Below, in pieces: positions 57,801 through 64,000 of a stretch of DNA of 64,000 nucleotides. The position numbers and the translations under genes were made by a program. How positions within the stretch are numbered: position 1 is the stretch's first letter; every line of letters begins with the position of its first letter. The notes under the pieces are model-generated. The model did not search any database and was not told the origin of the DNA. It was given only the letters and a program-made list of their open reading frames with translations. The stretch covers positions 468,675-532,674 of the forward strand of contig KZ627155.1 of assembly GCA_002917775.1 (NCBI GenBank), in the 5' to 3' direction. Origin of the DNA: Glaciozyma antarctica PI12 (taxonomy: Eukaryota > Basidiomycota > Microbotryomycetes > Kriegeriales > Camptobasidiaceae).

Positions 57801-59095
57801 CAGCATCCTCGCTCCCTCGCCTACTTCCTCCTCGTCAAGCTCCACCTCCTCCCGTGCCTCGTCCTCCTTTGCTGACGGGATGAGCTCCCGTAACTCGTCG
57901 TCTTTCGCTTGAATGCGCGGAAGGTCCTCCAGAGCTGGGTCGGAGGAGAGAGCTGGAGATGGCGGAGCTGGGCTGGTAGGGAGAGTGGGAGGTGGAGAGG
58001 CTGAGAAAAGTCGCTGGGGTGAGGAGGCGGAGGAGAGCTGGGGAGGGGGAGAGGGGGAAGATCGGAAGAGGGGCTGGGCGAGGGTGGTCGATAGTGGCGA
58101 GCTGGGTGCAGGAGGGGATGGAGCGGAATGATCGAGAGAGGCCGACGCGACGTCCGACTCCGGTGGAGCTGCGAAGCTCTGAGCAACTCCTACAGGCTCC
58201 TCCCCTTCGCCAGAGACCTCAGTCGCGTCCATCGCGTCGGCAAGGGGTCGCTCCGCCTTGTCCTCCCTCCGCTCCTCCTCCTCCTCAACGTACCCCGCAT
58301 CCCGGTCAACGTGTGTCCCCTCCTCCTGCAGGTCCGGACTCGCCTCCCTCGGCGTCGTAAGCAGTTTGTGTAGCTCCTTCCTCGTGCGCGCCGCTCCCGG
58401 TTTACGAACGTAGTTCGTCCCCATCGGAAAGAGAGAAGGCGGGAGAAGCTCGTCGTCCGAGTCGAGCTGGAGAGGTTCTTTCTCCTGGAGCGCTGGGAGG
58501 GCTGGTGAGGAAGGGAGGGAGTGGCCAGGGAGGACGAGCGGGGAGGGAGGGGTGGCGAGGGATCGGAGGGAGGCAGCCATCGCGAGGAGGAAGGTGTACG
58601 CTGGCGGGATACCCTGCTTGAAGTCTCGTATGAGCTGTTGCGGGACTCCTGCGGTGCGTACGAGCTGTTAGCGAGGAGCGCGAGGGGGGACGGGCAGAGG
58701 GGGGACGGGCAAGGGGAGGACGCACCTGCGCTTGCAGCGCGCTCGCTGTCACAAGGCCCCACTAGCTCCACCTGCCCTCCATCCGTTGAGAGGAAGAGGG
58801 TGTTCGTGAGGCGCTCCGCCATCTGCTGCCCTACGAGTCGCCCTCCATCGACGGTCCTACCCCAAGCGACCACAGCGTGCGCGTGCTCGCACTCTTCAAA
58901 GGAGACGAACCAGCTCTTGAGCTGAGTGGTGGCTGCCAGCTTGAATTTTGGCGCGTCTCGCCTGGACTTGAAGGCGAACTCGAGAGAGTGGAGAAAGGAA
59001 GAGTGTTGCGGCCCGTTCCGAGCTCGGGCCAGCAGCGAGCTCTCTCCTTCCGCCCACCAGTGACTCTCCTCGATTTCCTTTCTATTGAATCTCAA
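54894..59095 (-). CDS. SANTA-domain protein resembling centromere factor KNL2/Mis18BP1
   Basis: The first exon carries a SANTA-like domain: AATTQLKSWFVSFEECEHAH, VVAWGRTVDGGRLVGQQMAE, RLTNTLFLSTDGGQVELVGP, and after an intron (58680-58725) GVPQQLIRDFKQGIPPAYTF. The order (tryptophan start, T-x-x-G-x-x-x-x-L-x-G, then a G-[VF]-P...F..G[IF]P end) is that of SANTA domains in KNL2/Mis18BP1. A very long acidic, Ser/Pro-rich middle follows, with NLS-like KRSRR and KKRRV runs. Near the C-terminus ATRPSRERKTTGNWWDIKTA recalls the CENPC motif of KNL2 and CENP-C (R-x-S-x-R...P..[WY]W). It ends GRKLPRWAQDETWEDLSEVA at 54894. Introns near 58680-58725, 57610-57650, 57385-57440 and 56050-56100. No ATG fits the first exon, so the start is unknown. 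A centromere role is inference. Confidence 0.6.
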
Positions 59096-59208
59096 CTCCT
59101 ATCTACTGAATCTCAACGCCGATCTCCTGACTCTACGCTAACCCTCCTCGAGGCGGTGGTTCTCCCGACTCTCCCAAACAAGGCGCGTTGCTGCGAAGGC
59201 CTCACGAT

Positions 59209-60960
59209 TCAGTCTTCGCACCGAGAGAGAGAAGATAAATGCACGCACAGTACACTGCCAGTGTACACTCCATACGCTGTACGAGGGGCGACGAAGAGGA
59301 AGAGCGAGATAACCAGCACGCTGAGCCCCATCGAGATCCCTCTGAACGCCTCAATCTCGAGCGTCTTCCACAGCAGCGAGCTCGAAGTTGCCATCGTTCC
59401 TATTGGAAAGGTCAAGCCCCTGCGCAGATATTAGCTCGTCAATCTAGCACCGGCAGCGGAAAACGCACCACCAACCGAGGTTAAACGGGAACCCCTTCCG
59501 CACGCCTCTGCGAATCGCGAGCGTCGCCGCAATCGTCAACCAAAACAGTCCCAGCCCCCACATGAACAACGCCAACACAATCGACACGCCATAAATAGCC
59601 AGCGTGACCACCTCGTGCTCCGCCCTCGAGAGGTTTCCGCCCCCGCCTATCCCTATCCCCGTTTCGGCTTGGAGTTTGCGCAGGACGAGAGCGAGTTGGA
59701 GGAAGACGAAGGCGGATTGACCGCAGGGACCTACGGGGAGGAAGAGGGAGATAGTCATGGCGGACGTGGGCACTGCGAGAGCCGGGGTTAGTGAACGCGT
59801 GAGGAATGGGGTGCGAAAGGACTCGCTTTTGTGGAGGACGAGGCGCTGGAAGTACAAGCACATGACCCAGAGGACTGGTGGTAGGCTCAACCCGAGCATA
59901 ATGTAGCTGAGGACTAGAGTCAGGTGGGCGAACCTCGCGGCAGGCGGAGAGACGCACCAAACGACAACGGTCAGTCGTGCCTGAACTGAGGGAAGAACCT
60001 CTGCGACGATAGCGCCTGCCGCAGCGCCGATAACAGGACTGACGATGGGCTGAAGCCAGACTGCTGAAATGGCTCCATCGACGTGCTTCTGCTTCGTGAA
60101 CCTGCGACACCTCATCAGCGAGCGAACCTTGCGAAAAGGGAGAAAGCTCACATCAAGAAGGGAAGGATGATGCCCATACCGATTGATAGAACGGCTACGA
60201 TCCACCAGAGCCCCCAAGCGAGGTAGACGAACCTGCTTTGGAATCAGCGCCGTCTCCACGAGAGCTCGAAAGTGCGCACCTTGGTCCAGGGTACGCCGGG
60301 ACGAGCAGGAACACAACCATCTCCGACAGCGTCGCTAGTCCCATTGGAAACGTTCCCGTGTAGAGAGACTGGACAGGGTGGCAGATCATGAGGGACCACA
60401 CTTGAGGCCAAATCGCGTAGCGAGCGATCGACCTGCGAGCAAGTCAGTACTTGCGCGCTTGGAGTGGGGAGAAGACGCACGTGAGGAAGAAGAGAATGAA
60501 GAGGAGCGCGTTCATCGTGAATATGACGGCTGAGATCGCGCGTAGGCCTGAGAACTGGTACGGGAGGTTGTGGATGAGGATCGAGACGATGCCTGCGAAG
60601 GAACACGTTAGGAACGGGTCCTTCTTGAGCTACTGAGGCGCGACAAACCGAATCCCATCGTCACCTGCGAGCCCGAGCACACATCAGCAGCAGCACACTC
60701 TCACTCTCTGAAGCCACTCACGGAGAACCACCTGCGAAGAAAAAAAGATGTGTCAGTCACGCTCCTCCCCTCACAGAGCGGACGACTCACGCCGGAGTAA
60801 AGTGAAGCACCCTATACCTCACCGCATTCACCACCCCAGGCGGCCACCGCTTCCCTCTCGCGGCCGACGCGGTCGAGACGACAGGGAGCGGAGGGAACCT
60901 GGCAGGGCGTCGAGCCGGGACTCCATCGCTCGCTGCCTCCTCACATTCTCTCCTGCTCAT
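59209..60960 (-). CDS. SSU1: Ssu1-type sulfite efflux / SLAC1-family anion channel
   Basis: This plasma-membrane transporter of the TDT family exports sulfite in yeast. About ten hydrophobic segments are visible. The start ATG at 60960 gives MSRRECEEAASDGVPARRPA, then AVRYRVLHFTPA joined to WFSVTMGFG, the usual family opening. Further blocks are IVSILIHNLPYQFSGLRAIS, FPMGLATLSEMVVFLLVPAY, DGAISAVWLQPIVSPVIGAA, LSYIMLGLSLPPVLWVMCLY, PTSAMTISLFLPVGPCGQSA and FPFNLGWW followed by GLTFPIGTMATSSSLLWKT, ending at TGA 59209-59211. The F-P-x-G and G-P-x-G-Q-S motifs are characteristic. About ten short introns divide it. It lies head to tail with the KNL2-like gene 110 bp downstream. Confidence 0.88.
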
Positions 60961-61183
60961 GAAATGGGCGAGGAGAGGCGCTGAGAGCTGGTGGGAGACG
61001 CGCGGGAGCAGAGGTGGTGGTCGAGGAAGAAGAGACGAACGCGCCGGGCCTGTCGCGCCTTTCTCACGCGATTCGTTCTCTAGTTCCAAAGAATAAGAAG
61101 GATGGATTGACTACTAGACGAGATACTACACAGTGAACGGAATAGTGGTGGTGGGCATCTGTAACGAAAACTACCAAAAAGCC

Positions 61184-63823
61184 TCAAGGCAACTCGTACC
61201 CCGCCGACGACCCCCTCCCATCCGCCGGGCTGAGTGCGCGACTCTCCGCATCTCCATCTCCCACCGTAGGGATACGAAGCGGATGCGCGGTCCCTCGATC
61301 TCGCCCTGAGCTGGTGGTGGGCGTCGTGGGGGTACCGTCTCCTCGGGAGGCGCGACCGCAGAACCTGCGAGGAGGGGTTAGCGTGGGTGATAGAGGTGGA
61401 GGAGAGGAGATCGTACCAGCTGGGAATCTGGAGATGGGATTGTTAGCGAGCGCGAGATGGAGGAGAGAGATCGACGTACCCATCCTCGTTGACCGTCCTC
61501 CTTGATCGCGTAACTCCAGTGATTGTACCTCTTGAGAATCCTCAACTGCGTCCCCTTCTTGACATCCAACTCATCGCTCCCATTCCGCACGTAATCCATC
61601 AACGCAACTCCAGGGGTCGACACGCTAACGACGTAGGCCGGTTCGATCGGCACGTTCGCAGCGTTGTGCGGCGCCGTACTTGAGAGCGTGGTAAAGTCGG
61701 CGAGGGAGAGGGGAGGAACGTTCGTTTCGAGGAGGCAGCCGGCGGGGACCCAGGCGGACTTGCGAGTTCCCGTATCGGAGGCGCTGTTGGGGCCGAGGTC
61801 GCGATGGACGACCCACCAACCTTTCGTCTTTTGGAGGATGACAAAAGCTGAGAAAGGTTAGCTGTGAGAGACGAGCAGGAAGCAGAAGACTCACTATCGC
61901 CGACTGCAACGTCGAATTCGTCCCTGCGAAACGAGCGAGGTCAGCAACCGCCACGAGCGAACGACGAGGAAGAACCACGCACTCCCTCTCCGCGAGGTAC
62001 GGATAAATACTGATGCAGTACCCCGGCGCCTCCCTCGGACTGGCGAGCGGTCTCGCTCCCGGATCGTCCTCCACCTCGTCCTTGTCCTTGTCCTTCCCCA
62101 GCGGTAACAGGACCGGCGGATGATGCAGCCTGTTCGCTCTCGAGATCGGCTGGCCATCCTTGGTCGTCGTAGGGGGCTTGTCGACTCCGATCCCGGCGTT
62201 CGCAGGCCGCTTGTCCCGTCGCAGCGCGTGCTTGCCCGTCGCGACGGCGATGGGGGACTTGATGTCCTTGATGTGACGGAGCATGAAGACGGGGTTGGCG
62301 TTCTGCTCTTTTAGGCGCTGGAAGAGGAGGAGGGGTTTCTCGTCGTAGGAGAGGCAGCGTTCTGCGGTCGTCGGAGGGTCAGCTAGACGTTCAGCGCGGA
62401 ATGGCGAAGAACGCACCCGTGTTGCCGTAACAAATGAAGAGAGCATACTGCCGCCAGTCGTCGTTTATCTTGTACTTCTTGAGCGCGGCAGGAAGAACCT
62501 TGTAGCAGGGATCCTCGAGCGTGACCCTGAACGACCGGTACGGGTTGTCGGAACTCGAGCTCGCGCCGTGCCTGTCCGACCTCTCACGATCGTTCGTAGA
62601 TGAGCGGGTTGATGGAGGGATCGCTGGGAGAGGAACGTTCGAGGCGGGTGCGGCGGAGGAGGAGAGGAAGTGAGAGCTGTGGCTGGCGGGGAGAGAGCCC
62701 GACAGATCGTGGGCCGCGCCGGTGGGAGTCGTCGGCGTAAGGGTGCCGGAGGTGAAAGGAGGGGCGACGTATTCGCTTGCTGAGGAGTTCTGGTGGTACG
62801 CTCCACGACCTGAAGCGTCTGGGTCGAGGTCGGGGTGCAATCGCGGGGAGTCCATAGGGCTCCGAGGGCTGTCGGGGAGGCCGTTGGAGGTTTCGGAGGG
62901 ACGAGATTTGGCGGAGAGGTTGGTCGGAGGGTGAGTGGTGGAGTTCGAAAGGGGGTGGGGGAAGAGGTTGCTGGTGGGAGAGCGGACAGCGGGACGAAGC
63001 TGCAGGGACAGTACGCGTTACTCTGAGTCCCTTGAGCGTCCTGGGCGACGATGAAGCTCACCTTGCTGTTTGATCTTGCGAGAACCTCATCGCGCATGGT
63101 CACGAGCGTGTCGTGCAGCCGCTGTACCTCCGTCTCGAGGTTGCGTATCCGGTCGTCTGCGAGCGAGGAGCAAGCGCATCAGCTGCTGGCACTCCCACGA
63201 TTGAGCGAATGGGCACTGACCTCGTTCGTGAAGCATTCCAATGATCTGTTCAGGCGGCATAACGCCAGACGGGCTGTCGACCATGATCTGCTCCATATCC
63301 TCAGCTAGGGACGGAGGAGGTGTCAGCTCCCGCCCCTCGTCCCCAGCTCTCCGGCACGCACAAGGTGGTACATAATGCCCCTCCTCCACTGGAACGCTCT
63401 GTTGAACCTTGAGAGCGTACACCGCTCGCAAGATGGCTAGCCGTTGACCGACCGAGTGGATCCCTACGTCCTTGAGCGCTTCGTGGTCGAGGTGAACCAA
63501 GATGTCTCCCGTGATGCCGTGCTCTGTGTGTATTCAGCTATCAGTGGACGAGAGCACGGCCGTCTAGCTGCGAGCGCACCCTTGATCTGAGCTTCGTAGA
63601 AAGGGAAGCCCAGCGATGCGAACAGGTGAGCTACGCCGTCCTCGTCGAGCGTAAGGAGCGACGGCCTGGGAGCGTGAGCTTCCTGATCCATATCAGCCCG
63701 TTCACAGCTCGACGAGGATGCTCTGGGCGAGTTTAGATCGAGTCGTTGAGGGGAGAAGGGAGACCAACTACTCGGGCGGGGGAGTCCACGCTCTTGCTCC
63801 TTAACCCAACTCCTCTCCGGCAT
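61184..63823 (-). CDS. STE50: Ste50/Ubc2-type MAPK adaptor (SAM, RA, two SH3)
   Basis: This adaptor links Ras-like GTPases to MAPK-kinase-kinases in mating and stress signalling. The SAM domain reads DEDGVAHLFASLGFPFYEAQ, then EHGITGDILVHLDHEALKDV and GIHSVGQRLAILRAVYALK. A coiled coil (DDRIRNLETEVQRLHDTLV) and a Ser/Thr/Pro-rich linker follow. The RA domain is FRVTLEDPCYKVLPAALKKY, DDWRQYALFICYGNT and ERCLSYDEKPLLLFQRLKEQ. Two SH3-like units end the protein: FVILQKTKGWWVVHRD with SAWVPAGCLLETN, and VALMDYVRNGSDELDVKKGT with LKRYNHWSYAIKEDGQRGW. The SH3 pair, absent from ascomycete Ste50, is known for basidiomycete Ubc2/Ste50. The final exons are short (an 11-nt exon near 61424). The start at 63823 is the longest; Met at 63691 is an alternative. 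Confidence 0.85.
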
Positions 63824-63929
63824 TTACGACTTGGCAGGCCAAGCAGCCAACTGCCTGCGCGCCTAACACCTTCAGCCAACCTCCCATCGAGTCTCGCGCT
63901 TCAAGAACCGCCAGGGAGCCGACCAGCGA

Positions 63930-64000
63930 ATGACGACCCCCTCGCTACATCTCAACCTTCTCAAGGTCGAATTCGACTACGAGGCTCAGACTTCAGACGA
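63930..64000 (+). CDS. SH3-domain protein, 5' end only
   Basis: The ATG at 63930 opens MTTPSLHLNLLKVEFDYEAQ followed by TSDE, running off the window. The pattern V-x-F-D-Y-E-A-x...D-E is the first strand and RT loop of an SH3 domain, so an N-terminal SH3 is likely, as in cortical actin proteins such as Sla1. It is divergent from the Ste50-type gene, 107 bp away. The family cannot be settled from 23 residues. Confidence 0.55.
   Translation, partial: MTTPSLHLNLLKVEFDYEAQTSD

Noticed and set aside
1-64000. Transposons, LTR or viral elements, CRISPR arrays, tRNA or rRNA genes
   Set aside because: No reverse transcriptase, integrase, transposase or capsid-like translation, no terminal repeats, no spaced repeat arrays and no tRNA-like cloverleaf were noticed in either strand by eye; a dedicated scan could still find a small RNA gene.

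Overview
The window is nuclear DNA of a GC-rich, intron-dense basidiomycete, most likely a red yeast of the Pucciniomycotina (Rhodotorula/Rhodosporidium-like). This taxon is an inference. It rests on many introns of about 50-60 nt with GTGCGT/GTGAGT donors, a GCTGAC/GCTGAT branch site just before CAG, closely packed genes on both strands, and a basidiomycete-type gene set (White Collar LOV sensor, Ste50 with two SH3 domains, Ade2 fusion, Rpd3L Sds3/Dep1 protein). Most gene models below were built by joining exons by eye at these signals, so outer limits are firmer than internal junctions.

Layout. 0-7.2 kb: double-hotdog acyl-CoA thioesterase (-), mitoribosomal mL45/Tim44-type protein (+), sorting nexin Mvp1 (+), an unrecognised coiled-coil protein with a C-terminal membrane anchor (-). 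7.6-13.4 kb: White Collar 1 photoreceptor with its own GATA finger (+), PWI/RGG/RS splicing protein (-). 13.9-20.1 kb: a patch of tandem duplications: two serine beta-lactamase-like hydrolases (first with a nonsense codon) and a sorbitol/xylitol dehydrogenase (-) next to a decayed copy of itself. 20.4-28.2 kb: a MATH/BTB-like gene, HMG-CoA synthase (-), protein O-mannosyltransferase (+). 28.2-36.7 kb: HEATR6-like protein (-), Vps9 Rab5 GEF (+), secreted GH16 glucanase (+). 37.6-46.4 kb: Sds3/Dep1-type corepressor, F-box/JmjC protein, second BTB gene, Mpv17/Sym1. 46.5-52.1 kb: Mtg2 GTPase (-), third BTB gene (+), MYND-finger gene (-). 52.7-64 kb: ADE2 (+), a SANTA-domain protein resembling centromere factor KNL2 (-), Ssu1-type sulfite/anion channel (-), Ste50/Ubc2 adaptor (-), and the start of an SH3 protein (+).

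Two kinds of reading-frame break recur. Single-base breaks, often in C or G runs, occur in otherwise well-conserved genes (WC-1, HMG-CoA synthase, Vps9, GH16, Sds3/Dep1) and look more like consensus errors than decay. Nonsense codons followed by clearly coding sequence occur only in the fast-evolving accessory genes (first hydrolase, two of three BTB genes, MYND gene). One of these also carries a 14-bp tandem triplication that shifts the frame. The genes do not form one pathway. The most biologically interesting items are the KNL2-like SANTA protein, the WC-1 with a WC-2-like zinc finger, the decaying BTB family and the MYND gene with its 14-bp repeat switch. I saw no convincing tRNA, rRNA, CRISPR array, transposon or viral element.
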